Positions 34,175 to 42,395 of a DNA stretch of 64,000 nucleotides are shown in pieces; the stretch's first letter is position 1; each line of letters opens with the position of its first letter. The translations under genes were made by a program, and so were the position numbers. Source of the DNA: an uncultured Bacilli bacterium (GTDB taxonomy: Bacteria > Bacillota_I > Bacilli_A > RF39 > UBA660); contig CAKOLN010000001.1 of assembly GCA_934096075.1 (NCBI GenBank), positions 124,001-188,000 of the forward strand, written 5' to 3'. Below the pieces are notes generated by a model, which worked only from the letters and a program-made list of their open reading frames with translations, was not told the origin of the DNA and made no database searches.

Positions 34175-34906
34175 ATGAATAAGGAATATTTAAGAAATAT
34201 TGGAGTTAATGTTGATGAGGTTTTAGAATTTTGGGGAGATATAGATGCATATAATGATAATCTAATGGAATTTTTAAATAATATTGATGCTAGAATTAAA
34301 GAATTAGAGAGTTATAAAAATAATGGTGAAATAAGTAGTTATACAATTCTTGCACATAGTTTAAAGAGTGAGGCAAGATATTTAGGACTTAATAATTTAT
34401 CTCAAATATTTTATAATCATGAACTTAAGGGTAAAGAAGGAAATATAGATTATATTAAAAATAATTTTTATGAAATAGAAAATGCAATAGGTAGTTTAAA
34501 AAGTAATATTAAAGATTATGCTAATAGTTTAAAAATTAAGAAAACTTTGCTTGTTGTAGATGATTCTAATATTATAATTAATTTTATAGAAAATATAGTT
34601 AAAAATGAATATAATGTAGTAAGAGCCAATAATGGTATTGAAGCTGTAAATAAAATAGAAGAGGGAATATATGCTATTTTGCTTGATTTAAATATGCCTA
34701 AATCAAATGGAATAGATGTATTAAATTATTTAAAAGATAATGATTTAATGGAAAAGATACCTGTAGTTATAATTACTGGTAATAATACTAAGGAAGCAGT
34801 TAGTGAAGTAATTGGATATAATGTAGTTGATGTACTTAATAAACCATTTACTGTTGATAATATTAAAAGAGTAATAACATTAATAGAAAACTTTCATACA
34901 AATTAA
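34175..34906 (+). CDS. Hpt-receiver phosphorelay protein
   Basis: 243 residues in two modules. An N-terminal histidine phosphotransfer (Hpt) four-helix domain has H61 in ILAHSLKSEARYLG. A C-terminal receiver domain has the acidic pair D129-D130 (VVDDS), phospho-acceptor D171 (LLDLNMPK), T201 and K223. There is no kinase catalytic domain and no DNA-binding output. Hpt followed by receiver in one small protein is unusual; it may pass phosphate between partners or act through its receiver alone. The next three genes encode membrane-anchored proteins, so it may control them or be controlled with them. GGAGGT precedes the ATG. Confidence 0.88.
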   Translation: MNKEYLRNIGVNVDEVLEFWGDIDAYNDNLMEFLNNIDARIKELESYKNNGEISSYTILAHSLKSEARYLGLNNLSQIFYNHELKGKEGNIDYIKNNFYEIENAIGSLKSNIKDYANSLKIKKTLLVVDDSNIIINFIENIVKNEYNVVRANNGIEAVNKIEEGIYAILLDLNMPKSNGIDVLNYLKDNDLMEKIPVVIITGNNTKEAVSEVIGYNVVDVLNKPFTVDNIKRVITLIENFHTN

Positions 34907-34932
34907 ATAATAAAAGATAAAAAGGTGGTTTT

Positions 34933-35826
34933 ATGACAACTAAAAGATTAAAGGCTTTTTTTAAAATAGTTATACTTATGTTTATTGTATTTGTATTAGA
35001 AGAATGTTATATGTTATATACTAATAAAAAGAGTAAAGATGAAATGCTTCATAAGAGTAATGATTCTAGTTCTTTAATAGCGGATTTAGAGAATGAAATT
35101 AGTGTTTTAAATAATACACTTGAAGAAAATGATAATATTTTAAATGAATTAAATAGTAAAAGAGATAGTATTACTGAAGAAATAGTAAGTGTAGAAGAAA
35201 AGATTAAAGAGATAGAAGAGTTAAAAGCAACTATGGCTAGTAATAGTAAATATATAGATGGAGTTATTACTGTTAATCAGCATCCTAGTTATCCTACTGG
35301 ATGTGAAAGTGTTGCATTATATATTTTACTTAGATATTATGGAGTTAATGTAAGTATAGATGATATTATAAGTTCTTTACCTAAGGGGGATTTACCACAT
35401 TTAGAAAATGGAAAGTTTTATGGTGCTAATCCAGAATTTGAATTTGTGGGTAATCCTCTTACTGAGTATTCTTATGGAGTATATAATAAGCCAATAAGGG
35501 ATGTTGCTGATATGTTTAAAAAGGGTGCTAAAACTAAAACTGGTAAGGATTTTGATGAAGTTTTAAAATTAGTAGATCAAGATAAACCGGTAATGGTATG
35601 GGCAACAATAAATATGATAGAGCCTTATATATCAAGTAGATGGATAGATTCAAATGGTAATGTTGTTAAATGGAAAGCAAATGAACATGCACTTGTGGTT
35701 ATAGGATACGATACAGATAATATTATAGTAAGTGATCCTTATACAGGTTCAATAAGATACTATGATAGAAGTTTATTTATAAGTAGATATAATTACTTAG
35801 GAAAGAGGGCTGTTTGGTACGAATGA
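34933..35826 (+). CDS. membrane-anchored C39-like peptidase with coiled-coil stalk
   Basis: 297 residues. There is one N-terminal membrane helix (about 9-30), then a coiled coil (~47-103, rich in L, E and N), then a C39-type cysteine peptidase fold. Catalytic-type residues are visible: C124 in YPTGCESVALYILLRYYG, H252 in NEHALVVIGYD and D268 in SDPYTG. The enzyme faces outside the cell. C39_2 peptidases in Firmicutes cut secreted proteins or peptides; the target is unknown. The stop overlaps the next start by 4 nt. Confidence 0.82.
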   Translation: MTTKRLKAFFKIVILMFIVFVLEECYMLYTNKKSKDEMLHKSNDSSSLIADLENEISVLNNTLEENDNILNELNSKRDSITEEIVSVEEKIKEIEELKATMASNSKYIDGVITVNQHPSYPTGCESVALYILLRYYGVNVSIDDIISSLPKGDLPHLENGKFYGANPEFEFVGNPLTEYSYGVYNKPIRDVADMFKKGAKTKTGKDFDEVLKLVDQDKPVMVWATINMIEPYISSRWIDSNGNVVKWKANEHALVVIGYDTDNIIVSDPYTGSIRYYDRSLFISRYNYLGKRAVWYE

Positions 35827-36095
35827 AAAAATATATAATTATGATTATTTTACTAATAAGTGCATTATGTACTTTAATAGTAATGAATAATAAACTTAAA
35901 AATGAGATAAATGATAGTAAAGAAATTACAGAATTGAGATATAAAGATAGTGAGTCTCTTAATGATAAGAAAAAGGAATTAAATAATTCTATTGAAGCAC
36001 AAAAGATTAAGATAAATGAATTAAATACTGAAATAGATTCTTTAAATAAAACATTAGATAGTAATAAAGAAAAATTAAAAGAGTTGGAGGGTTAA
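35823..36095 (+). CDS. small single-helix membrane protein with coiled coil
   Basis: 90 residues from ATG 35823, which overlaps the upstream stop (ATGA). One membrane helix (~3-22) is followed by a continuous coiled coil (IEAQKIKINELNTEIDSLNK). Topology and coil composition repeat the stalk of the peptidase encoded just before it, so the two may pair through their coils, like FtsL/DivIC-type partners. No family is recognised. Confidence 0.7.
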   Translation: MKKYIIMIILLISALCTLIVMNNKLKNEINDSKEITELRYKDSESLNDKKKELNNSIEAQKIKINELNTEIDSLNKTLDSNKEKLKELEG

Positions 36096-36096
36096 A

Positions 36097-36801
36097 ATGA
36101 AGAAAGTATTAAAAGTTTTATTAATTTTAATTCTTATAATTTTAGTTGGATTTTGTTATTATTTATTAAGAGTAAAAAGTTTTGATATTAATAAAAATGT
36201 TTATGTTGATGAAAAAGACAAAGTTCAGGATTTAATGAATGAAATTAATAGGCCATTAACTATGATGATATTAAGTAATTGTATAGATAATGAATATAGT
36301 AAAGAAGAATATGATTTAACTAAGAATGAAAATTTATTAAATCAAATTAAATATAAACAACAATTTACGATGGAGTATTATCTTAATAAAACTAAAAATT
36401 ATGATAAATTTATGTTAGTTAATCAAGAAGGTAATGAAGATGAAGATGCATATGTTACTGATGAACAAGCAATAGCGTATTTAAATTATGATGACTTTAA
36501 TAATTTTTATAAAGAGTTGTTTGGAAAAGACTTTAATATGAAAAATAGAGAATATAGTCCTTTTAAAAGTTTTGATGATAAAGGGTATGTTTATTATTCT
36601 AATAGAAGAAGTGGAAATAATGGGCTTTTTATAGTTTCTGATAATATAGATGCAATATTAAAGACTAATAATACTTATAAAGCTAAAGTTACTTTAAATT
36701 ATAATGAGAGATTAAAAGAAAGACTTGATACAAATGAAATGATAATAGAATATAGTTATATAAACGATAAAATTGTTATTAAAAGTATAAGTTTTAAATA
36801 A
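36097..36801 (+). CDS. unrecognised membrane-anchored extracellular protein
   Basis: 234 residues. The N-terminal membrane helix (~4-25) has no lipobox or clear cleavage site. The rest is a soluble outside domain with many Tyr, Asn and acidic residues (DYVNEDEDAYV-like stretches, YVYYSNRRSGNNGLFIVSDN). It starts 1 nt after the previous stop (TTGGAGGG ribosome site) and ends the operon. No family is recognised. Its tight linkage suggests a complex with the peptidase and the coiled-coil protein. Confidence 0.65.
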   Translation: MKKVLKVLLILILIILVGFCYYLLRVKSFDINKNVYVDEKDKVQDLMNEINRPLTMMILSNCIDNEYSKEEYDLTKNENLLNQIKYKQQFTMEYYLNKTKNYDKFMLVNQEGNEDEDAYVTDEQAIAYLNYDDFNNFYKELFGKDFNMKNREYSPFKSFDDKGYVYYSNRRSGNNGLFIVSDNIDAILKTNNTYKAKVTLNYNERLKERLDTNEMIIEYSYINDKIVIKSISFK

Positions 36802-36806
36802 TGTAA

Positions 36807-36840
36807 AGAAAGTGAGTTTTTTGATTAAATTCACTTTCTA
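36807..36840 (+). terminator. terminator of the Hpt-receiver operon
   Basis: AGAAAGTGA (36807-36815) pairs perfectly with TCACTTTCT (36831-36839), followed by ATATTTT. Confidence 0.75.
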
Positions 36841-36854
36841 TATTTTAAAAGATG

Positions 36855-36863
36855 TGGTATACT
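36855..36863 (+). promoter_or_regulatory. extended -10 promoter of the sortase-anchored protein gene
   Basis: TG-G-TATACT at 36855-36863 is an extended -10. No good -35 is present. The gene starts 25 nt downstream. Confidence 0.45.
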
Positions 36864-36888
36864 TTATTTAAGATAGGAGAGGAAAAGA

Positions 36889-38814
36889 ATGAAGAAATTC
36901 AAAAAAATGATTTTTACATTATTGCTTACTTTATTAGTTTTACCAGTACTAAATGCAGTGAGTGTTGATGTAAAAACAGAAGAAGAATTATTTAGTGCTG
37001 TTAAAAGTGATGGTACTATAGTTCTTAAAGAAGATATAACATTAACTAAAGCTTTAAAAGTTAAAGGTAATGATGTTATAATTGATTTGAATGGTAAAAC
37101 AATTACTGTTCAAAATGGATATAATGGATACTTTGATTTGTTTAAGGGTATGCTTGAATTTACTGGTAAAGGTACAATTAAGGATGTACGTGTAAAAGAG
37201 CGCGTTGCGGCGACTATTTGGGTTGAAGGTTCAACTGATGTAAATGATAAAGACTATTCAACACTAACTATTGGTAAAGATGTTACTATTGATACTACTC
37301 AATGGGGTATTGCTGTAAGTGATACTGAAAAAAAGGCTTATGGTTTAACTGTAAACTTTAATGGAAAAATAGTTAGTAGTGCTAAAGATGGTGGAGGTAT
37401 TACTGTATTTGGTAATGTTAAAAATGTAGGTAATGATTTAAATAATGCACCAGTGGTTAATCTAAATAAAACTGCTTATGTTGAAGCTGTTGGAGATGAA
37501 GCATTATATGGTGCTGGTGTGGGCATTTGGAATATTTTTGGTGGTGAATATATAGGAAAAAGTGCTATTGGTGTTAAAAGTGGTAAACTTGTAATAAATG
37601 ATGGAACATTTACTGCGAATGGAGAACGTAAAACTGGTACTTTATATGGAAATGGTATGTATTCTACTGGATCTACTATTCAAATTGAAAATAATGAAGG
37701 ATATTCAGGAAATATAGAAATAGTTGTTAATGGTGGAACTTTTAAAAGTGAAAAAGGATTAAGTATTTATCATTATCCACCAGATGAAAATATAAAGAAT
37801 GGATTAAAATCATTAGTAATAAATGATGGTAAGTTTGTTGGCGATGTTGAAATGGTTGATGGAGATAGTATAGTTATTAATAAAGGTACTTTCTCAACTA
37901 GTTCAGTTGTAAATTATGTTCCAAAAACTTATTCAATGACTAAAATAAGTGAAAATGAATATGTTGTAACAAATATTGAATATTTGGATGTAGAAGGAGC
38001 AAGTACTGAAATATATTCTAATGATGTACTTGATATGCATTATGCAAAACCAGGAGAAAAGGTAACACTAAAAATAAATGTAGAAGAAGGATATTATGTT
38101 AAAAAAGTTACTGTTGTGGGAAAAGATGATAGTAAAACTGTTGTAGAAGTTAAGAATAATGAGTTTGTAATGCCTGAATTTGCAGTTAAAGTTATGGTTG
38201 ATACTGCAAGATGTATTAGTAAAGATGGTAACATTGTACAAATTGATAAAGAATTATCTTTCTCAAAAGATATAAATGAAGATGTTGTTAAAGATTTAAT
38301 GGATACTATAGTAGAAAATAAAGATTCTGGATTAGTTGAAGCTATTGATACAGATAAACTTGTTACTTCAGATAATAATTCATTAATTGAAGTTCAAATT
38401 GAAACTGAATTAACTGAATATGATGAAGAAAAAAATATATTAACTTTTGATATTAAACCAGTTTATTATGTTGATGGAGAAGAAGCAGGAGTTGTACCTA
38501 ATGAAGCAATTAATGGTAAAGTTAAAGTTAATTTACCTGTACCATCTAGTGTAAAAGATACTCATGTTAAAGTTATTCATAAATCTGGTGAAAAGGTTAT
38601 AGATGAAAAAACTTATGAAATTAAGTCAACTGAAGATGGCAAGAAGTATATTACTATTGAAACTGAAAGTTTTTCAACATTTGAATTAAGTTTTTATACT
38701 CCAGAAAAAGTTAAAAATCCACAAACTGGCGATAATGTTATGTTATATGTTGGTATTTCATTAATTTCATTGCTAAGCATATCAGCAATTGTAGTAGTAA
38801 AAAAACATTTTTAG
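36889..38814 (+). CDS. sortase-anchored surface protein with beta-helix-like repeats
   Basis: 641 residues. Signal peptide at ~1-23 (LLVLPVLNAVS). Residues ~25-350 alternate short strands with G/N/D turns (GTIVLKEDITLTKALKVKGN, LVINDGTFTANG, EIVVNGGTFKSEKGL, LVINDGKFVGD), as in right-handed beta-helix proteins of the pectate-lyase type. Beta-sandwich-like domains follow (YYVKKVTVVGKDDSK). The C-terminus is a cell-wall sorting signal: NPQTGDN (~612-618), a hydrophobic helix and a KKHF tail. NPQTG-type signals are used by sortases of Firmicutes; no sortase is in the window. A role in adhesion or glycan binding is inferred. GGAGAGG precedes the ATG. Confidence 0.8.
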   Translation: MKKFKKMIFTLLLTLLVLPVLNAVSVDVKTEEELFSAVKSDGTIVLKEDITLTKALKVKGNDVIIDLNGKTITVQNGYNGYFDLFKGMLEFTGKGTIKDVRVKERVAATIWVEGSTDVNDKDYSTLTIGKDVTIDTTQWGIAVSDTEKKAYGLTVNFNGKIVSSAKDGGGITVFGNVKNVGNDLNNAPVVNLNKTAYVEAVGDEALYGAGVGIWNIFGGEYIGKSAIGVKSGKLVINDGTFTANGERKTGTLYGNGMYSTGSTIQIENNEGYSGNIEIVVNGGTFKSEKGLSIYHYPPDENIKNGLKSLVINDGKFVGDVEMVDGDSIVINKGTFSTSSVVNYVPKTYSMTKISENEYVVTNIEYLDVEGASTEIYSNDVLDMHYAKPGEKVTLKINVEEGYYVKKVTVVGKDDSKTVVEVKNNEFVMPEFAVKVMVDTARCISKDGNIVQIDKELSFSKDINEDVVKDLMDTIVENKDSGLVEAIDTDKLVTSDNNSLIEVQIETELTEYDEEKNILTFDIKPVYYVDGEEAGVVPNEAINGKVKVNLPVPSSVKDTHVKVIHKSGEKVIDEKTYEIKSTEDGKKYITIETESFSTFELSFYTPEKVKNPQTGDNVMLYVGISLISLLSISAIVVVKKHF

Positions 38815-38828
38815 TAAGATGATTATCT

Positions 38829-38856
38829 AGATAGGTCACATTGACCTATCTTTTGT
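38829..38856 (+). terminator. strong rho-independent terminator
   Basis: AGATAGGTCA (38829-38838) and TGACCTATCT (38842-38851), loop CAT, followed by TTTGTTTT. Confidence 0.9.
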
Positions 38857-38892
38857 TTTGTGGTAGAATAAAGTACAATTTGAGGGGGAATT

Positions 38893-40626
38893 ATGTTAGG
38901 AGAATATTTATCATTAAAATTTATATTATTGTTTTATAGAGATAAGTCTATGTTTATAAAGTATTTATTTGAAGATGGAATGCCAAATAGTTTTTATAAT
39001 GAAATAGTTAGTAGGCTAGACAAGGGTGATGTTAAATTAGCATATTTATTAAGTAAGAAAGATCCTTATAAAATAGTAAGTTATTTAAAGAATATTCCAT
39101 ATTATGAAACACTCGCATATTTTATAAATTTAAATGATTATTATGAAACATCATTTAGATATATTAAAAGTATAATTGAAAAATTAAATACTATTCCTAG
39201 AGAGAATTTTCTTAATCAAACTGTTAAAGATGAACCACGATGGAAACTTAGAAAGATAATGATATATACAGATGAAGGATTTATGTTACTTGCATATAAA
39301 CTATATTTAACTCTTGGACTCAATAATACATTAGAATTATTAAATGGTATGTATGGAGAAGTAAGTTGTGAAACAGTTAATTTTATGTTTAATAATTGGA
39401 GTTCTATTGAAAAATATAATCAAATTTTAATTAATTTTTTATTTAATAATAAGAAGAGTAACGAAAATGTAATAAGATTAATGCTAAGTGGAAAAGTTAA
39501 TGAATTCTTTTTGAAGTTTCCTGAATTTATAAGTAATTTAGATTATTATGTTGATAAGTTAGGTACTAGTTTACCTTTAACAAAAGTTTGTCAAATTTTA
39601 AATGATAGAATTATACCAAATAATCCATATCATTCTAATATAGCAAGTGATATTTATAATGATATGATACCTTCTTATAAACATAAATATATGTATGATG
39701 ATTATGATGAAAAATATATTAAGAAAATAAATGATAAATTTTATGAAGAGAATTTAGAAAATATGTTTAGTTCATCTATTCCAGAGTTTAAATATACTGA
39801 AAATGATATTACATGTGAAGTGTTAAAAAAGAGTGATCCTAAAATACTTGTAATGGGTTATAGAACTAATAATTGTTTTAGAATTAATGGAGATGCATTA
39901 GTCTTGTTTAAAAAATCGGCTATGAATAAACATATGAGAGTTATTTCTGTATCTACTAAAGAAAGAAGAGATATAGCAATGATGTTACTTTTTAGAAATG
40001 GGAATGTTCTTGTTGGTCAAGGTATAGAGATTAGTAAATCTTTTCAAAATAAAGAGTATCGTGAAAAAATATATAATGCTTTAAAAAATACTTTAAAAGA
40101 AATGATGAATTATATGAATTTAAAAAATGACGAAATAGTAGCTACAATTATAGGCAATAGCAATGCAAATGTTATGGAATTTAATGATAATGTACTTTCA
40201 TTTAGAGTTAAACCTATATTAGATGATGAAGGAAAGTATTATGATGGATTTAATCATTATCAATATTTGTTAGATTTAAAGGTAGGTAAAAGTCTTAGTG
40301 ATTTAAAATTATTTCTACCAACTAAAGAATATTATGATGAAAGAACTTGTGTAAGCCATTATTATGATTTTAAGAATCAAGTAATTAAACCTTATGATGG
40401 TAGTAAGATTTTTTCAATATGCGAGAGAAATAAATCTAAAAATTGGGCTCAATTGTATATTAGAAAAGATATAAAAGAATGTCATGTTGGACAAGATTGG
40501 TATATTATTCTTTTTGATGATGGAACAATTATTGAAGAAAAGTGTGGTATGGATCCAAGAACTTTAGATGAAATTAAAGAATGTTATGAAAATATAAATG
40601 CAAAGAGAATGTCAAAAAGTATGTAA
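38893..40626 (+). CDS. unrecognised 577-residue protein
   Basis: Soluble, no signal peptide, GAGGGGG ribosome site. The first ~270 residues are all-helical (tetratricopeptide- or HEAT-like appearance). Residues ~310-440 contain GYRTNNCFRINGDALVLF, then MMLLFRNGNVLVGQGIEIS and NALKNTLKEMMNYMN. This order of G-x-T-x-x-C, a core strand pair and a helix recalls the PcfJ/GNAT-like domains of phage and plasmid proteins, but the similarity is only by eye. The last ~110 residues are a separate beta-rich part (WAQLYIRKDIKECHVGQDWY). Codon use matches neighbours. It lies alone between terminators. Confidence 0.65.
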   Translation: MLGEYLSLKFILLFYRDKSMFIKYLFEDGMPNSFYNEIVSRLDKGDVKLAYLLSKKDPYKIVSYLKNIPYYETLAYFINLNDYYETSFRYIKSIIEKLNTIPRENFLNQTVKDEPRWKLRKIMIYTDEGFMLLAYKLYLTLGLNNTLELLNGMYGEVSCETVNFMFNNWSSIEKYNQILINFLFNNKKSNENVIRLMLSGKVNEFFLKFPEFISNLDYYVDKLGTSLPLTKVCQILNDRIIPNNPYHSNIASDIYNDMIPSYKHKYMYDDYDEKYIKKINDKFYEENLENMFSSSIPEFKYTENDITCEVLKKSDPKILVMGYRTNNCFRINGDALVLFKKSAMNKHMRVISVSTKERRDIAMMLLFRNGNVLVGQGIEISKSFQNKEYREKIYNALKNTLKEMMNYMNLKNDEIVATIIGNSNANVMEFNDNVLSFRVKPILDDEGKYYDGFNHYQYLLDLKVGKSLSDLKLFLPTKEYYDERTCVSHYYDFKNQVIKPYDGSKIFSICERNKSKNWAQLYIRKDIKECHVGQDWYIILFDDGTIIEEKCGMDPRTLDEIKECYENINAKRMSKSM

Positions 40627-40676
40627 TAACTTTACATGTTTTTTATATGGTAGTATTATTTAACTAGGTGATAAAA

Positions 40677-41183
40677 ATGGAAAAGAAGAAAACTAAAAAA
40701 GAGATTGTTAAAATGTTACTTAATCAAAATTTGGAAACTGAAGATGAAGAAGAGTTAATTGATTTATTAATAGATAATTCTATAGCAGTAGATGTTGATA
40801 AACAAGATAAGGATAATGAAAAGTTTGGAGATAGAGTTGCTGATAAAATAACAAAGTTTGCTGGTAGTTGGGGATTCATATTAGGTTTTACTATGTTTTT
40901 AATACTTTGGATTATATTAAATTTAACTATTTTTAAAAATTTAGATCCATATCCTTTTATATTATTAAATCTATTATTATCTTGTATTGCAGCTTTACAA
41001 GCACCTATTATTATGATGAGTCAAAATCGCGCAGCTAAAAAAGATAGTATGAGAAGTAAAAATGATTATAAGACTGATTTAAAAAGTGAATTAATATTAG
41101 AAGAGTTACATGATAAAATGGAGAAGATTATATCAAATCAAAATAAGATATTAAAGGAGTTAAGTAAACAAAGTGACAAGTGA
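40677..41183 (+). CDS. DUF1003 family membrane protein
   Basis: 168 residues from ATG 40677, with AGGTGA upstream (GTG 40668 overlaps that site). The DUF1003 core is clear: FGDRVADKITKFAGSWGFIL, two membrane helices (~61-82 and ~92-112), PYPFILLNLLLSCIAALQAP, IIMMSQNRAAKKD, then a basic and coiled C-terminal tail. The family is widespread and of unknown function; both ends face the cytoplasm. It is a single gene with its own terminator. Confidence 0.85.
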   Translation: MEKKKTKKEIVKMLLNQNLETEDEEELIDLLIDNSIAVDVDKQDKDNEKFGDRVADKITKFAGSWGFILGFTMFLILWIILNLTIFKNLDPYPFILLNLLLSCIAALQAPIIMMSQNRAAKKDSMRSKNDYKTDLKSELILEELHDKMEKIISNQNKILKELSKQSDK

Positions 41184-41204
41184 TAAGAAATTCACTTGTT
41201 TTTT
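41176..41204 (+). terminator. terminator of the DUF1003 gene
   Basis: ACAAGTGA (41176-41183) pairs with TCACTTGT (41192-41199), then a T-run. It overlaps the stop codon. Confidence 0.85.
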
Positions 41205-41251
41205 AGTAAAATAAAAGCGTTTTATATAGTTTTTGTCGTATATATATTTAG

Positions 41252-41446
41252 GAGGCAAAAATTATGAACTATTATGATGAAATAAAAAATATATTAGTAG
41301 ACAATATAATTGGAAGAAAAGTAAGAGAATATAAAAGTAATCAAAAAGATTTAGAAGGATACTATAATGTAGGTAAATTACTTATAGAAGCACAAGGTGG
41401 AGAAGCAAGAGCTAAATATGGTAATCAACTTATTAAAGAATATTCT
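41252..41446 (+). repeat. 195-bp direct repeat, copy 1 (5' end of first yhcG-like gene)
   Basis: Identical, base for base, to 42201-42395. It covers the ribosome binding site (GAGG) and the first 61 codons. An identical stretch this long between paralogues that differ elsewhere points to recent duplication or gene conversion. Confidence 0.9.
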
Positions 41447-42226
41447 GAGAGATTAACGAGTGAACTTGGTAAAGGGTTTTCTACCAGAAGTTTAAAATAT
41501 ATGAGGAAGTTTTATTTAGTTTGTCAAAAAGGGCAGCCATTGGCTGCCAAATTCAAAACTTTTAATATAACATGGTCAAACATATGTGAAATATTAAAAC
41601 TAAAAGATGAAAATGAGATAGAATATTACTTAAATATTTCAAATACATTTAATCTAACAAAAAGAGAATTGAGATGTAAGATTAAATCTAAAGAATATGA
41701 TAGGATTGATAATGAAGTGAAAGAAAAACTATCTAGACAAGAAGTAGTACCAATTAAAGATACAATACCTAATCCAGTGGTATTAAATGGTTTAAAGTTT
41801 AAAGAAGGACTAACAGAGAAAATACTTCAAAAATATATAGATGAAAATCCAGTTGAATTTTGTAAGTCTTTAGGTGAAGGATATACATATGTTAATAGTC
41901 AATATAAAATTAAAATCGGAAATAATTATAATTATATTGATGTATTATTGTTTAATACAATTGATTTAAATTATGTTGTAGTGGAATTAAAGATAACAGA
42001 ATTAAAGAAAGAACATATAGGACAAATACAAACATATATGAATTATATAGATTTAGAACTAAAGAAAGAATACCATAATAAAACTAATGGAGTAATCTTG
42101 TGTAGAAAAAATAATAAATGGCTAATAAAGTATATAAATAGTGAAGAAATAAGAATAAGAAGATTTATAACAAGTGATGAAAATATTTGTGAGTATTTAA
42201 GAGGCAAAAATTATGAACTATTATGA
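41264..42226 (+). CDS. YhcG/DUF1016-family PD-(D/E)XK nuclease, copy 1
   Basis: 320 residues. The N-terminal DUF1016 helical domain contains GYYNVGKLLIEAQGG and the ITWSNICEIL segment (matching LSWSH-type motifs in the family). The C-terminal PD-(D/E)XK nuclease domain is EFCKSLGEGYTYVNSQYKI, NYIDVLLFN (catalytic D) and YVVVELKI (E-x-K). YhcG-like proteins are found as stand-alone or restriction-linked nucleases, suspected of defence roles; targets are not established. The last residues (RGKNYELL) are encoded by the copied leader of the second gene, so the natural end was lost in the duplication. A palindrome lies at 41532-41548. Confidence 0.85.
   Translation: MNYYDEIKNILVDNIIGRKVREYKSNQKDLEGYYNVGKLLIEAQGGEARAKYGNQLIKEYSERLTSELGKGFSTRSLKYMRKFYLVCQKGQPLAAKFKTFNITWSNICEILKLKDENEIEYYLNISNTFNLTKRELRCKIKSKEYDRIDNEVKEKLSRQEVVPIKDTIPNPVVLNGLKFKEGLTEKILQKYIDENPVEFCKSLGEGYTYVNSQYKIKIGNNYNYIDVLLFNTIDLNYVVVELKITELKKEHIGQIQTYMNYIDLELKKEYHNKTNGVILCRKNNKWLIKYINSEEIRIRRFITSDENICEYLRGKNYELL
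41532..41548. repeat. 17-bp GC-rich palindrome inside yhcG copy 1
   Basis: GGCAGCCA-T-TGGCTGCC, a perfect 8-1-8 dyad. It encodes the segment GQPLAA, and 11-12 of 17 bases are G or C in a gene of about 28% GC. It occupies the same codon phase and position as the different palindrome in copy 2. Confidence 0.85.
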
Positions 42227-42395
42227 TGAAATAAAAAATATATTAGTAGACAATATAATTGGAAGAAAAGTAAGAGAATATAAAAGTAATCAAAAAGATT
42301 TAGAAGGATACTATAATGTAGGTAAATTACTTATAGAAGCACAAGGTGGAGAAGCAAGAGCTAAATATGGTAATCAACTTATTAAAGAATATTCT
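42201..42395 (+). repeat. 195-bp direct repeat, copy 2
   Basis: Identical to 41252-41446, offset 949 bp. It includes the end of the first reading frame, the ribosome site and the start of the second gene. Confidence 0.9.
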
